A stretch of DNA of 64,000 bases from Steroidobacter gossypii (GTDB lineage Bacteria; Pseudomonadota; Gammaproteobacteria; Steroidobacterales; Steroidobacteraceae), in contig NZ_JAEVLS010000002.1 of assembly GCF_016801985.1 (NCBI RefSeq), forward strand, positions 1,240,001 to 1,304,000, given 5' to 3'. This document shows positions 1 to 8,973 of the stretch, piece by piece. Numbering within the stretch: the first letter of the stretch is position 1; the number at the start of each line of letters is the position of its first letter. Position numbers and translations under genes: made by a program. The notes beneath the pieces were generated by a model. The model ran no database searches, was not told where the DNA came from, and was given only the letters and a program-made list of their open reading frames with translations.

Positions 1-2
1 TG

Positions 3-236
3 CAGGATCAGATCGATGCGACCGTCAAAGACGCGGTGGAACGCGCCAAGAGCCAGCTGTCCGCTGGCCCCGGGCTGACTCATTGCGCGCATTGTGGCGC
101 CGGGATTCCTGAAGCCCGGCGCAGGGCGCTGCCCGGCGTGCGCCTGTGCGTTCCCTGCCAGGAAGCCGAAGACAAAGACAACGCAGCCTTCACCGGCTAC
201 AACCGGCGCGGCAGTAAGGACAGTCAGCTGCGCTGA
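3..236 (+). CDS. ybiI: DksA/TraR-type C4 zinc-finger protein, YbiI-like (5' partial)
   Basis: The frame is open from the window edge, so the true start lies upstream; about 77 residues are visible. Two CxxC pairs (HCAHC and LCVPC) form the C4 zinc finger typical of the DksA/TraR family. The C-terminus reads YNRRGSKDSQLR, which I recall as the ending of E. coli YbiI. Family members are small cytoplasmic proteins related to the RNA polymerase secondary-channel factor DksA, but the long DksA coiled coil is absent from this short form. Its cellular role is not settled. Confidence 0.85.
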   Translation, partial: QDQIDATVKDAVERAKSQLSAGPGLTHCAHCGAGIPEARRRALPGVRLCVPCQEAEDKDNAAFTGYNRRGSKDSQLR

Positions 237-268
237 TCGGAAACATCGAAGTCATAAGGGCGCTTGGG

Positions 269-1624
269 TCAGGCGCTGTGCAAAGCCAGGATCTCGTCGA
301 ACTGCGTGCGCACCTGGGTGAGCGCGATATGCTCGACTTCCGCATTCGCCACGCCTGAAGGCAGCGCCACCCACAACACGCCGTCGGGATGATGTTTGGC
401 GCTGGTGGTGGTCGGCATGAGCAGAAAATGATCGTGGAAGTTCGCAGTCAGGCCGTTCACGGACGTGAAGCGCGTATGCGGCCTGACTTCGCCGGAGAAC
501 ACGCCACAGCCGATGATGAACGCCCGGCCATCGAAGCCGCGGAGCTTGAACAGCGTGTGACCTTCGCTGGTCCTCACCTCTCTGAGCACCGCCTGCGCGA
601 GCTCCGCATCCGCCGGATCGTTGTAATGAAGGCGCGCTTCCTCGGCCATGATCTGTTCGACGCGCGCGTTGGCCGGCGCGCCGATCGCGTCCAGCAGCCG
701 CTTGAAGTCTTTCGGCAGGAACATGGCTTTGCCACCGCGTTCCTCGTAGTCGAGCATGGGCTGCTGGCTCAGCGCCGTGCATAGCACGATGGCGGTGTCG
801 GAGCCGGCGATGGCGAGCGCCTTGCCGATCAACTCGTCCAGTCCTTGATAGCCGTAACGGATCGCCTTGCTGTAATTGCGCAGCTCGGTCGCATCCGGTC
901 GCAGTGAAAACGCGTCCGGATCGTGGTGTCGCCAATATTTGTGTTGATAGTGAGCCGTGGCGTTGGAAAAGAACACGCCGATGCGCGGCCGACGCTCGCT
1001 GCGCCAGAAGTGTGCAAAGACATCCCAACACAGTTTGTCCAGCAGGCTGGCGCGGCGCCATTTCACATCGTGGCTGCCGATGCGTTCGGAGATCAGTTGC
1101 CGCGCCAGCGCGATGCAGGTGCCGGCGCTCATCCCGTGTCCCACGAGATAACGCAACGCGTCCAGCGCGACTTTTCTATCAAACCCCGATGAGCGGGCAT
1201 GTGTGTTCACCGCGCTGCGGACGAATCGATAGAACGGCTCGATCTCGGAGGAAGGCGTTTGTGAGGCAGCCCAGGGATCCGGCATGAAAATGGAGCCGTC
1301 AGTGCGATTGAACCGCACATTCATGGGGCACATCAGCAGTACGTTGTCCGATGACATGCGGTCCCAGAACGCCTCGTGCTGCAGCTTGCCTGCTTCGTCG
1401 AGATCGAGAATGCCGTGCTGATCCAGTGGCACGCCGGTGTGCACCGTGACCCACTGGATCCACGGCTCGAGCACCGATTCGTTGGTGTGCGTGATGTAAG
1501 CGCGGGAGCGTTGGCGTAGACGTTTGAAGTTGGGCAGGGCGCCTTCGGCCATGAATCGATCGATGAGACTCGGGCACAGCTCGTTCAGCTCGAGCAACAG
1601 CAAACGTTGAGCGGGCGCTGCCAT
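269..1624 (-). CDS. Alkaline-phosphatase-superfamily / type I phosphodiesterase-like protein
   Basis: The product is 451 aa. The start at 1624 is chosen because GGAGG precedes this ATG at good spacing; an upstream extension to 1714 has no ribosome site. The N-terminus (LLLLELNELCPSLIDRF, then GALPNFKRL) has the layout of the phosphodiesterase/nucleotide pyrophosphatase fold, where the first strand normally carries a metal-binding Asp. Here Glu-Leu-Asn occupies that place, as in a conserved family annotated only as alkaline phosphatase family protein. No signal peptide or membrane span is seen. The substrate is unknown. Confidence 0.65.
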   Translation of the reverse strand: MAAPAQRLLLLELNELCPSLIDRFMAEGALPNFKRLRQRSRAYITHTNESVLEPWIQWVTVHTGVPLDQHGILDLDEAGKLQHEAFWDRMSSDNVLLMCPMNVRFNRTDGSIFMPDPWAASQTPSSEIEPFYRFVRSAVNTHARSSGFDRKVALDALRYLVGHGMSAGTCIALARQLISERIGSHDVKWRRASLLDKLCWDVFAHFWRSERRPRIGVFFSNATAHYQHKYWRHHDPDAFSLRPDATELRNYSKAIRYGYQGLDELIGKALAIAGSDTAIVLCTALSQQPMLDYEERGGKAMFLPKDFKRLLDAIGAPANARVEQIMAEEARLHYNDPADAELAQAVLREVRTSEGHTLFKLRGFDGRAFIIGCGVFSGEVRPHTRFTSVNGLTANFHDHFLLMPTTTSAKHHPDGVLWVALPSGVANAEVEHIALTQVRTQFDEILALHSA

Positions 1625-1794
1625 GAAGATCCTCCAGGCCAGTGGATGGAATCGAATGTTTGCTCGTGCCCGTTCGGGCGCGGCATACATACTACGATGC
1701 GTCCTCGACCGCAACGTCAGTAAACCGCTATGTCACTCCATGTCACTCAGGAGAGACATTGTAGGACCTACACGCGAGGGCTCGTTCGTAACTT

Positions 1795-3489
1795 TTATTG
1801 GAACAGTGCGAGCGACTTGCTCAACGTGATCCACACGCCCCAGCCGAGAGGAATCGCCACCGCCGTCCAGGCGATGACGAGCAACACGGGATGACTCGTT
1901 GCCATCGCCGCGCCACCGGGAATGGCGCTGTGCGGCTGCGCCGGGGTGGGTTGGTGCGTGGGGGTTTGCTCGTGGGCCTGGGCTCGCTCGGCCGCGAGTT
2001 GCGCATCGGTCATGAAGTGATGTTCCTTCACCGGTCGCACCAGCAGATTGCAGATCAATCCGCCGAGCAGCATGGCGGCGAGCACGTACATGGTGATGTT
2101 ATATGCCTGATCTGCAGGCACACCGCGCGCCAGCTGGAATTCGCGGATGTAGTTCACCACGACTGGTCCCACGATGCCCGCCACCGACCACGCGGTGAGC
2201 AAGCGACCATGGATCGCGCCCACGTGTTGCGTCCCGAACAGATCGGCTAGATATGCCGGAATGGTTGCAAAGCCGCCGCCATACATGGTGAGAATGATGC
2301 AGAAGAGGGTGACGAAGATCGCAACCCGCCCCGCTTCTCCCGCGAGCGGCGCGCTGATGTACAGCGCGATGCCGAGCAGGAAGAAGATCATGTATGTGAA
2401 CTTGCGGCCGATCACGTCAGAGAACGACGCCCACAAAATGCGGCCGGCGATGTTGAACAGTGACAACAGGCCGGCGAACGCCGCGGCGATCGTGGCCACC
2501 TGGGCCCGTTGATCCGCCGCCAGATCGGCAAGCCGCTCTGGAGCGCCGATCAGTTTTCCGCCGAAGACTTCCTGGAGCATGGGCGAAGCCATGCCGATCA
2601 CGCCGATGCCCGCGCTCACGTTCAGGCACAACAGTCCCCACAGCAGCCAGAACTGCGGCGTGCGTACGGCCTCGTTGACGTGCACGTGACGGGATGTCAT
2701 CAGACGATGATTGTTCGCGGCGGCCGGCACGTGGCCGGATGGGCGCCATCCGGGCGGCGGCAGGCGATAGCCGAACGCGCCGAGCATCATGGCGATGAAA
2801 TAGATGATTCCCAGCACCACGAATGTTTGCCACACGCCGACGGTGGTCGGCCCTGCAAACACGTTCATCAGCCGATCCGCAAGCGGCGCGCCGATCATGG
2901 CGCCGCCGCCGAATCCCATGATGGCAAGGCCCGTCGCCATGCCACGGCGATCCGGAAACCATTTGATGAGGGTCGAGACCGGAGAGATATAGCCCAATCC
3001 CAGGCCGATGCCGCCGATCACGCCGGAGCCCAGCCAGATCAGCCATATTTGATGGGTGTAGACGCCGAGCGCGGCCACGAACAATCCGCCGCTCCAGCAC
3101 AGGGCCGCGACCACGCCGGCCTGTCGTGGACCGGCGCGTTCCAGCCAATGCCCGAACAATGCCGCGGACGAACCGAGCAGGACGAAGAACAGCGTGTAGG
3201 TCCAGCCGAGCATCGAGACCGGCCAGTCGCAGCGCGTGGAGGTGATGAGCGCGACAAACCCGACGTTCTCGCAGGTCGCCGGCTGATCGATGCCCACCGC
3301 TCGCGCTAGCGGCAGCCAGAACACGCTGAAGCCGTAGGCCATGCCGATCGATAAATGAATCGCCAGGGCCGCCGGCGGCACGAGCCACCGATTGAATCCG
3401 GGTGTCGCGATGGTTCTGCGTTTATCGAGCAGACCGGCCGGGTGACTGGCGGCTCCCGGCAGAGTGTCGGCGCCAACGGTGGTGGCCAT
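1795..3489 (-). CDS. OxlT-like MFS transporter with an extra C-terminal membrane span
   Basis: The product is 564 aa with about 12 hydrophobic spans and the MFS loop motif GRKFTY around residue 360. The N-terminal half resembles the oxalate/formate antiporter (OxlT) subfamily: GMAYGFSVFWLPL, then WFPDRRGMATGLAIMGFG. A periplasmic loop near residues 70-90 carries two Cys. After the MFS core comes a hydrophilic Gln/Pro/His-rich linker (about residues 500-530) and one more hydrophobic segment at the C-terminus, as in small DUF-type tails fused to this subfamily. The substrate is probably a small carboxylate, which is inference. Confidence 0.75.
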   Translation of the reverse strand: MATTVGADTLPGAASHPAGLLDKRRTIATPGFNRWLVPPAALAIHLSIGMAYGFSVFWLPLARAVGIDQPATCENVGFVALITSTRCDWPVSMLGWTYTLFFVLLGSSAALFGHWLERAGPRQAGVVAALCWSGGLFVAALGVYTHQIWLIWLGSGVIGGIGLGLGYISPVSTLIKWFPDRRGMATGLAIMGFGGGAMIGAPLADRLMNVFAGPTTVGVWQTFVVLGIIYFIAMMLGAFGYRLPPPGWRPSGHVPAAANNHRLMTSRHVHVNEAVRTPQFWLLWGLLCLNVSAGIGVIGMASPMLQEVFGGKLIGAPERLADLAADQRAQVATIAAAFAGLLSLFNIAGRILWASFSDVIGRKFTYMIFFLLGIALYISAPLAGEAGRVAIFVTLFCIILTMYGGGFATIPAYLADLFGTQHVGAIHGRLLTAWSVAGIVGPVVVNYIREFQLARGVPADQAYNITMYVLAAMLLGGLICNLLVRPVKEHHFMTDAQLAAERAQAHEQTPTHQPTPAQPHSAIPGGAAMATSHPVLLVIAWTAVAIPLGWGVWITLSKSLALFQ

Positions 3490-3526
3490 GGATCCCCCGC
3501 GCTGTCGATGGCTGAAGCGTCGTCAT

Positions 3527-4213
3527 TCAACGAGCGCTGTCTGGCTCGGGCAAGGAGGGTACATGTTGTCGCTGCGAGTGCCGATCATCAAGTGCCGGCA
3601 CCGAGCTGCGGTCGCGTTCCGGATCGTCCATGTGCTCGAACAGGTCGCCATTGGCTGGAGGCTTGGCGCCGAAGCCGCAGCCGAAAAATCCCAGACCGAT
3701 GGCGCAACGCTCACCCAGTCGGATGTAGGGCAGGCCGCCGCTGAAGCCCACCCGCGGCTCTTCCGGATTCCACTCGAACTTGTGCTCTCGACGCGTGCAC
3801 GGCGGCAGGAACGAGTCGGGTTTCTCAGACGGATCGCACTTGCGGGCTTCCTGCCGGATCGCCTTGTTCACAGCATCTGAAGCCGCTTGTGTCGCCTGGG
3901 TGCGCCAGTCGATCGCGGGCGTTTCGGTTGAGGGCGTGACCGCGGGTGTATTCGCAGACTCACCCGCATCTATTGGCGCGATGGCGGTCGGAGGTTGCAC
4001 CACCGCTGGCTGAAGTGCGAGCGAGGGTTGCGGTTCTGTGACAGCAAGTCGGGGTACTTCCTCGATGAAGAACAGCGTGGGGTTTCGATGCACCGACGCT
4101 CGCGTGATCACCCGCCCGTAATCGCGCATCAGCAGCGCCAGCAGAAACAAGCCATGCAGGGTAAGCACGGCCACGATGACCAGCCCCTGCCTCCCGTGTT
4201 CGTTCCATCCCAT
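3527..4213 (-). CDS. Hypothetical protein with N-terminal membrane anchor
   Basis: The product is 228 aa. Residues 10-28 form one hydrophobic span, followed by a Pro/Ala/Val-rich periplasmic linker (about residues 50-100) and a C-terminal region with several Cys (RKCDPSE, PPCTRRE, ERCAIGLGFFGCGFG). The build is reminiscent of TonB-like or energiser-linked anchors, but no TonB C-terminal domain is visible. The tail is hydrophilic and probably disordered. I do not recognise the family. It lies between the MFS transporter and a pseudo-receiver, all on the minus strand but with gaps, so co-transcription is uncertain. Confidence 0.55.
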   Translation of the reverse strand: MGWNEHGRQGLVIVAVLTLHGLFLLALLMRDYGRVITRASVHRNPTLFFIEEVPRLAVTEPQPSLALQPAVVQPPTAIAPIDAGESANTPAVTPSTETPAIDWRTQATQAASDAVNKAIRQEARKCDPSEKPDSFLPPCTRREHKFEWNPEEPRVGFSGGLPYIRLGERCAIGLGFFGCGFGAKPPANGDLFEHMDDPERDRSSVPALDDRHSQRQHVPSLPEPDSAR

Positions 4214-4320
4214 GCACCGTCCATCATGTCGCGATCCCCGGGACTGGGACTACGAAAAGCGACTTTTGCTCCGCCTGCGACGTGTCGCTGGCTGCTTTGT
4301 TCCACAGATCGATCGGGCGA

Positions 4321-4830
4321 TCAGTCGGCGGCCTGCAGAACGGCAGGGAAGAGGCGTCGCGTCCAACGATCGTGATTGCTAACGATGGGAGCTTCTTTCG
4401 CGGGAGGTAAAGCCCACGGCAGCCAATGCCCCACGCAGCCTCTCAGGACTGCGCAATAGCGTTGAAAGTCGCAAGGCTCGGTGAGATACGCGTCGGCGTC
4501 GAAGCGATCGTGGCGACGGTACTTGCGGATATCGGCCTCGAGGCCAAACAGCACGACTGGGATCCTGCACGTGGAAGGATGAGCTCGCATCAGATCGAGC
4601 ACACACAGGCCGCTCACGTTGTTCATCCCCAACGTTAGCAACGTAAGCCTCGGGCTTCCCGGTGCTCGACCCCGATACTCGCCGGTCGCGAACAGATATT
4701 CCACCGCTTCGGCGCCTGATTGAAGCAACAAGACTCGTGCGCGCGGCGCGACCAGCTCCAATGCGACCATCGTGATCTGCGAATCCAGCGGGCGGTCATT
4801 GACGACCAGGATGTCAGGGTGAGAGAGCAT
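4321..4830 (-). CDS. Degenerate response-regulator receiver domain (pseudo-receiver)
   Basis: The product is 169 aa. It follows the CheY/Rcp1-like receiver fold: ILVVNDRPLDSQITMVAL at the N-terminus, LLTLGMNNVSGLCVLDLM in place of the phospho-acceptor strand, and DAYLTEPCDFQRY in place of the Lys-Pro switch loop. The acceptor Asp position appears to be Thr, one acidic-pocket Asp is Asn, and the conserved Lys is Thr/Glu. It therefore probably cannot be phosphorylated in the usual way. It has no output domain and no cognate kinase next to it. Confidence 0.65.
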   Translation of the reverse strand: MLSHPDILVVNDRPLDSQITMVALELVAPRARVLLLQSGAEAVEYLFATGEYRGRAPGSPRLTLLTLGMNNVSGLCVLDLMRAHPSTCRIPVVLFGLEADIRKYRRHDRFDADAYLTEPCDFQRYCAVLRGCVGHWLPWALPPAKEAPIVSNHDRWTRRLFPAVLQAAD

Positions 4831-5041
4831 CGCGCTTCCCGGCGTGGAAGAGGGTGCTTCAAGAATGGAGCGGGTCCCGACGAAGTTCCTGCGGATTCAG
4901 TCTCGATCTGTGTCGCCGATCGCTGACGCATTCGTGCGTGCTCGAGCTCATCTGACACGAGCACGAATGATTGTGAGGAAAGGTTCCAGGCGCACCTGCG
5001 CGGTTTGCGATGGTGCGCGCGTCGAGCCATTCGATACTTCA

Positions 5042-5767
5042 TCAGAACAGGTTATCTGAGTACCCGGCCTTCAGACGGGGCCACTGTGGGGTGGGGCGTC
5101 CATCCGTGCTCATTCCTTCCGGCGCTTGTGGCCAGCCCGAAGGCGAGTCCTCCCACTCCTGCTGTCGTCCGTAAACGGTCAAGTCGAGCAGCCGATAATT
5201 GTTGTCCATGGCTTCAACACCGCGGCGCGTGGTCCAGTACGTCTCGAAGACCTCTGACCCTCGGCGCAGATAGCAGATGAGATACATCGTGCGCATCGGA
5301 CGTCCAGCCAACAGAGTCTGGAGCGATGCCTCGGGGGGCGAGTACCAGGGCAGCTCCCAACCCATGAAGTTGCGATATCGCACGCTCTCTTCGTACGGGC
5401 CCTGGCAGAACGTTGCGTAAGTGACATCTTTCGCGTGCAGGGTGGACAGCTCGCGAACCTGCGCGGTGAAGAACGTGCATCCTTCGCATTGCTTCGACGC
5501 AGGACGGCCGGTGTACCACATGAAGTAGTAAGCGATGAGCAACCGGCGCCCCTCGAACGCATCGAGCAACGTCACCAGGCCCCGTTCACCCACCAGCGGC
5601 GTGGCGCCATCGACTTTCACCATCGGCAGCCGGCGGCGCGCAGCCGCGATTGCGTCGCCTTCTTTCGTGTGCGCCTTCTCCCGGGTTCGCAACGCGTCCA
5701 CTCGTGCTTGAAACGTAGCGCGATCGACGACTTCAGGAGTCGCGGAATCTACTTTGTGTAACGACAT
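5042..5767 (-). CDS. DUF899 family thioredoxin-like protein
   Basis: The product is 241 aa, starting at an ATG preceded by GAGGAG. The sequence matches the DUF899 family: AYYFMWYTGRPASKQCEGCTF contains the CxxC pair, followed by ATFCQGPYEESVRYRNFMGW and SPSGWPQAPE near the end. The fold is thioredoxin/AhpC-like and cytoplasmic. The reaction is not established, though a redox role is likely from the CxxC. It is monocistronic by context. Confidence 0.8.
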   Translation of the reverse strand: MSLHKVDSATPEVVDRATFQARVDALRTREKAHTKEGDAIAAARRRLPMVKVDGATPLVGERGLVTLLDAFEGRRLLIAYYFMWYTGRPASKQCEGCTFFTAQVRELSTLHAKDVTYATFCQGPYEESVRYRNFMGWELPWYSPPEASLQTLLAGRPMRTMYLICYLRRGSEVFETYWTTRRGVEAMDNNYRLLDLTVYGRQQEWEDSPSGWPQAPEGMSTDGRPTPQWPRLKAGYSDNLF

Positions 5768-6095
5768 GTTCGTCTCCTCTTGAGCTCACTCGGCAGGGAC
5801 CACAACGACTGCACGAACAGATGTACAGCAGGTGTGAGGTCGAACGAGAGTGACAACCGTGTCGGGATTTCCGGTGTGACAATTCAACACCTACACGGAT
5901 ATGTGCAGCGAAAGGTTCCGGGCTGAGGGATCAACGCTGACAGACCGTATATAGAGGCGCCGCTCAGCTACAATGAGCGTCGTGAGCCGCATCATTCCAT
6001 GGTCGTGCTCAGTAAGTCTCCGAGCCGGTTCCGAATCCATACGATTGGATCTCTGGCCTTGTTCGTAATGTCGACTCCGAACAGAGAGTTATTTG
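5768..6095. other. Intergenic region, about 330 bp
   Basis: This stretch lies between two divergent genes (DUF899 on minus, glycine-zipper on plus), so it should hold both promoters. No ORF with a ribosome site, no strong hairpin and no repeat was seen. A GTATATAG run near 5948-5955 could be a -10-like element for the plus-strand gene, but I see no convincing -35. Confidence 0.4.
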
Positions 6096-6851
6096 ATGAT
6101 GCAAATCTCTTCATCCAAGCCAGCGCGCGTCCTTGCCATTGCAACGCTCGCATCAGCACTGTTTGCAACACCTCCGGTGTTCGCCGATCCGCACAAACAT
6201 GAATCTGGACATGGCCGCGGCCATGGACGCGAGCCAAAGGTGGAGGTTCACGACAACGGCAAGGAATACAAGTACGAGTACAAGGATCGCCGCTGCAAAT
6301 ATGAGTACAAGCTGAACTACCGCACTGGTGAAGAGAAGATCGAGCAAAAGGGAGATTGCCGTGGAGTGTCGCCGCGGCGGGCTATCTACTACCCGGACGT
6401 TGATGTGTATCACGAGGACGACTATGACGTTGTGCCGCGCTCATCACGACGGATTGCGTGCAATCGTGACGTCATTGGCGCCGTCATCGGCGGCGTTGTT
6501 GGTGGAGTCGCCGGCTCGAACGTGGGTAGTGGTGACGGAAGAAAGGTTGCGACAGTGGCCGGCGCCGTCATCGGCGCTGTGATCGGTGGCAACATCGGCC
6601 GCCGCATGGATCGTGCCGACGACGGTTGCGCGTATCAGGCGTTTGAGTTTGCCTCGCCGGGTGAAACAGTCTTCTGGCGGAATCCTGATTCTCAGGTCGA
6701 GTACGGCATTACTCCTGATCGGCTCGCGCGTCGTAGAGACGGTCGCGAGTGCCGTGATTACAAGGTTTCCGTAGCCGGTGGCGGTATCAGCCCGAAAACC
6801 ACATCAGGTGTGGCTTGCCGGGATTCCAAGGGCGCTTGGGAGATCCAATAG
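6096..6851 (+). CDS. Secreted glycine-zipper (17 kDa antigen-like) protein
   Basis: The product is about 251 aa. Several ATGs are in tandem after GAGAG at 6085-6089. An N-terminal signal peptide ends near VFADPH, followed by His/Gly-rich and Lys/Tyr-rich segments. Around residues 125-170 lie two glycine-zipper hairpins (GAVIGGVVGGVAGSNVG and GAVIGAVIGGNIGRRMDR) of the type in Rick_17kDa_Anti / glycine-zipper 2TM proteins. Four Cys follow in the C-terminal part. It is probably an envelope or surface protein; its function is unknown. Confidence 0.75.
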   Translation: MMQISSSKPARVLAIATLASALFATPPVFADPHKHESGHGRGHGREPKVEVHDNGKEYKYEYKDRRCKYEYKLNYRTGEEKIEQKGDCRGVSPRRAIYYPDVDVYHEDDYDVVPRSSRRIACNRDVIGAVIGGVVGGVAGSNVGSGDGRKVATVAGAVIGAVIGGNIGRRMDRADDGCAYQAFEFASPGETVFWRNPDSQVEYGITPDRLARRRDGRECRDYKVSVAGGGISPKTTSGVACRDSKGAWEIQ

Positions 6852-6942
6852 CAGATAATCGTGCGCGAGCCCGGGCGCTAAGCATTGCGTCTGCTGTGGG
6901 CGGCAGCCACACCGCTTGGTCGTGGCTGCCAGCCCATTCGAC

Positions 6943-7314
6943 TCAGTGCCCCGCATGCTGGAGTCGCGCCAGCGACAACACCGGCGCATCGACCGAATCA
7001 ATGGCGCGCGCGATCGCATCCTCGCGGCAGTCCTTGTACGCCCTCTCAACACGGCGAGACAAAAACGTATAGGCGGGATGCCGCTGCGGGTCGCCGCCGC
7101 ATGCGCGGTAGGCCGCCTTCTTAATCCGCGCGAGCAAGATCTCGGCATCGGCTTTTCGGGACAGGTCGAGATCGGCGTATGACACGCGCTCTGTCCCGAC
7201 CAACCGCAGCGCTGACGACGGTTGCCAGGCGTGCGCCGCAGGTTGCACGGCGAACAACAACACCGCGGCTGATGCGGGGCACATAACTCGTAGCGATTCG
7301 AACAGGCGCTTCAT
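6943..7314 (-). CDS. UrcA family protein
   Basis: The product is 123 aa, and its ATG at 7314 follows AGGAGAT. A signal peptide (about residues 1-29, ending AAHA) precedes a mature part with VSYADLDLSRKADAEILLARI and two Cys (RACGG, KDCRED). This matches UrcA-family proteins of alpha- and gammaproteobacteria (VxxxDLDLxxxxG, then paired Cys). They are small periplasmic proteins of unknown function. Confidence 0.8.
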   Translation of the reverse strand: MKRLFESLRVMCPASAAVLLFAVQPAAHAWQPSSALRLVGTERVSYADLDLSRKADAEILLARIKKAAYRACGGDPQRHPAYTFLSRRVERAYKDCREDAIARAIDSVDAPVLSLARLQHAGH

Positions 7315-7781
7315 GATCAGATCTCCTGAGATTGGGATGGCTCGCGTACTCTCAGGTCCGCCCGTTCGAAAGGCGTGATTCCGGCCGTGATAGGAGCGTG
7401 AATCTCTGACCGTCCCGAATGGGCAGTCTTTATAGGTGCTGGCGCTAGCGCGCAGCCGATGCCCAGGACGTATCGTTAGCGCGCCGGATCCCCGCCAGCG
7501 ACCATCAGTGTTCGTGATGAGCGTGCAGTGGAAGGCATCTACGAATCGAGCCCAGCGATGATCGACTCCAACGCCTTCAGCGTCGCCGGCGTCTGCGGCT
7601 GAGAAGGCTTCGGCGCTTTTTTCGGGGTCAGTGCATCGAAGTGGACATGGATCTTAAGGAGCGAACACATTGGGTGAGCGCGTTTATCGGAGTTTTGGGC
7701 CTAGCTGAGTGCAAGCTGGCAATTAGGACGCCAGGCTCATCAGCCGCCAGTCAGCCGATACCGCTTTGGGAGTCATTCGGA
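7315..7781. other. Intergenic region left of dif
   Basis: This chromosomal stretch lies between the UrcA gene and the dif site. No supportable ORF is present. An imperfect inverted repeat (GCGCTAGCG near 7442-7450 with CGTTAGCGC near 7473-7481) could fold. The stretch CTTCGGCGC followed by six T near 7610-7622 is T-rich but lacks a convincing stem. Nothing else is visible. Confidence 0.4.
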
Positions 7782-7809
7782 AAATGACATAATACACATT
7801 ATGCGCTCG
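7782..7809 (-). other. dif: dif site / left attachment junction of the prophage
   Basis: Read on the minus strand, the site has an XerC arm CGAGCGCATAA (7809-7799), a central region TGTGTA (7798-7793) and an XerD arm TTATGTCATTT (7792-7782). This closely matches the gammaproteobacterial dif layout (E. coli: GGTGCGCATAA, TGTATA, TTATGTTAAAT). The XerD arm faces the chromosome on the left. The XerC arm lies on the element side and so is phage-derived. The site should be a working dif, keeping chromosome dimer resolution intact. Confidence 0.85.
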
Positions 7810-7953
7810 GGGGAACCCCGATATTCTGCCGTTTGTAAGGCATTGTTTTAAGGGCTTTTCCCTGGCCGATTGTAAGAATTGCACCGAAACCGACGTTAAG
7901 TTTTTCCTTACGACGGACCCTTACTCACCGCACCGCACAAAGCCTGATTTTCG

Positions 7954-8523
7954 GTGCAGGACGGTTCCAAGCCTCCCCGCCCCCTACGTAGGCTCCACCC
8001 GATGAAGCAGGGGAAGCTGGCCGCCGGGCAAGCCGGGGCGGACGACGTTGCGTTCTGGACGCGACCGGAGCGCAAACCACTACCACGGCCACCGAAGCCT
8101 TACCGGGCACAGACCACGGCCGAGCGCGATGCAGATGAACTCTTCGGTGGATTCCCCACCGATGTGATCGCTGACGCCATGGGCGTTGACCTCACCACGG
8201 CCCGGCGCTGGCGCAGGGGCGCGACGCCGATCCCGCCGATCGCCCGGCGGCTTGCCCAAGTCATGTTGCACGGCGACCTCGGAGCCATTCACGCGGGATG
8301 GAAGGACTGGTATCTCAAGCGTGACGGAATGCTCGTCGGCCCGGATGGCTGGGCGTTCCGCGCCGGTGAGATCCTGTCCCTACCGCTGCTGCAGCAGTGC
8401 AACCGGGGACTGGAGCAAACGATAGAGCGCCTGCGACGCGTAGAGATTCAGGCCGATTGGGTCAGCGGCCAATACGTCGAACCGCGCCCAGCGGCCCAGG
8501 AATGCGCCTGCGACGACGATTAG
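7954..8523 (+). CDS. Phage regulator with HTH and DUF3653-like C-terminal part
   Basis: The product is 189 aa from GTG 7954; an ATG at 8002 is the alternative, and neither has a clear ribosome site. Residues 60-95 (PTDVIADAMGVDLTTARRWR, then IPPIARRLAQVMLHGDLG) read as a helix-turn-helix. The next segment (W-x-x-W-x-L, DGMLVGPDGWAFRAGEI, SLPLLQQ) resembles the DUF3653-type regulators found in small phages of Xanthomonadales. It is the first gene inside the left junction and is convergent with the gene ending at 8520. It is probably a transcriptional control protein of the prophage. Confidence 0.65.
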   Translation: MQDGSKPPRPLRRLHPMKQGKLAAGQAGADDVAFWTRPERKPLPRPPKPYRAQTTAERDADELFGGFPTDVIADAMGVDLTTARRWRRGATPIPPIARRLAQVMLHGDLGAIHAGWKDWYLKRDGMLVGPDGWAFRAGEILSLPLLQQCNRGLEQTIERLRRVEIQADWVSGQYVEPRPAAQECACDDD

Positions 8524-8813
8524 CGCTTAGCCCGCGCACGTTGGAGCGGCGAACGCCTCAGAACAATTCGCCGCTCCACCTCTGCCATGATCGCCGCCGA
8601 TGTGGTCCGTAGGGTGGCCGCATACGGGATCAGCTCTACCGCGTTCAGCATGCGCCGCCGATGCTCGACCAGATGGCAGAACGTTCTCGGCCTCTGCAGA
8701 TCGGCTGACACTTCCCCTTGCGACTTCCCCGCTTTCTCGCGGGCCTCAATCAGCACTTCACACAAGATCACGTGGGCTTGCGAATTACGATAATTGGTTC
8801 TAGCGGCGGTCAT
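8520..8813 (-). CDS. Small XRE/cI-like HTH protein, probable prophage repressor
   Basis: The product is about 97 aa from ATG 8813; ATG 8834 is possible and neither start is well supported by a ribosome site. The sequence ILCEVLIEAREKAGKSQGEV followed by SADLQRPRTFCHLVEHRRR has the spacing of a cro/cI-type helix-turn-helix (KSQGEVSADL then recognition helix). It reads away from the rightward gene at 8974, so the two share a 160-bp control region. The 3' end overlaps the convergent gene by 4 nt. A repressor role is inferred from position and fold. Confidence 0.65.
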   Translation of the reverse strand: MTAARTNYRNSQAHVILCEVLIEAREKAGKSQGEVSADLQRPRTFCHLVEHRRRMLNAVELIPYAATLRTTSAAIMAEVERRIVLRRSPLQRARAKR

Positions 8814-8864
8814 CCTCAGACCCCTGGTTTTCATAGGGGTCGCGAGGATTAGGCACGCAGCGCG

Positions 8865-8878
8865 GTATTGAGAAATAC
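8865..8878. promoter_or_regulatory. Candidate operator in the divergent control region
   Basis: A perfect 5-bp inverted repeat, GTATT-GAGA-AATAC, sits between the HTH gene (start 8813, leftward) and the sigma-region-4-like gene (start 8974, rightward). A second short inverted repeat (CCCCT at 8821-8825, AGGGG at 8835-8839) is nearby. Position and symmetry suggest binding of one of the two regulators. No promoter could be assigned with confidence. Confidence 0.35.
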
Positions 8879-8973
8879 GACTACACTGCGCGGGGCTGGC
8901 GCGGATGTGACGACCGGTCATACGAAGTAGACCCACCAGCGCCACGGAAAGAAAAAGGAAAGGGAGGCTACCG

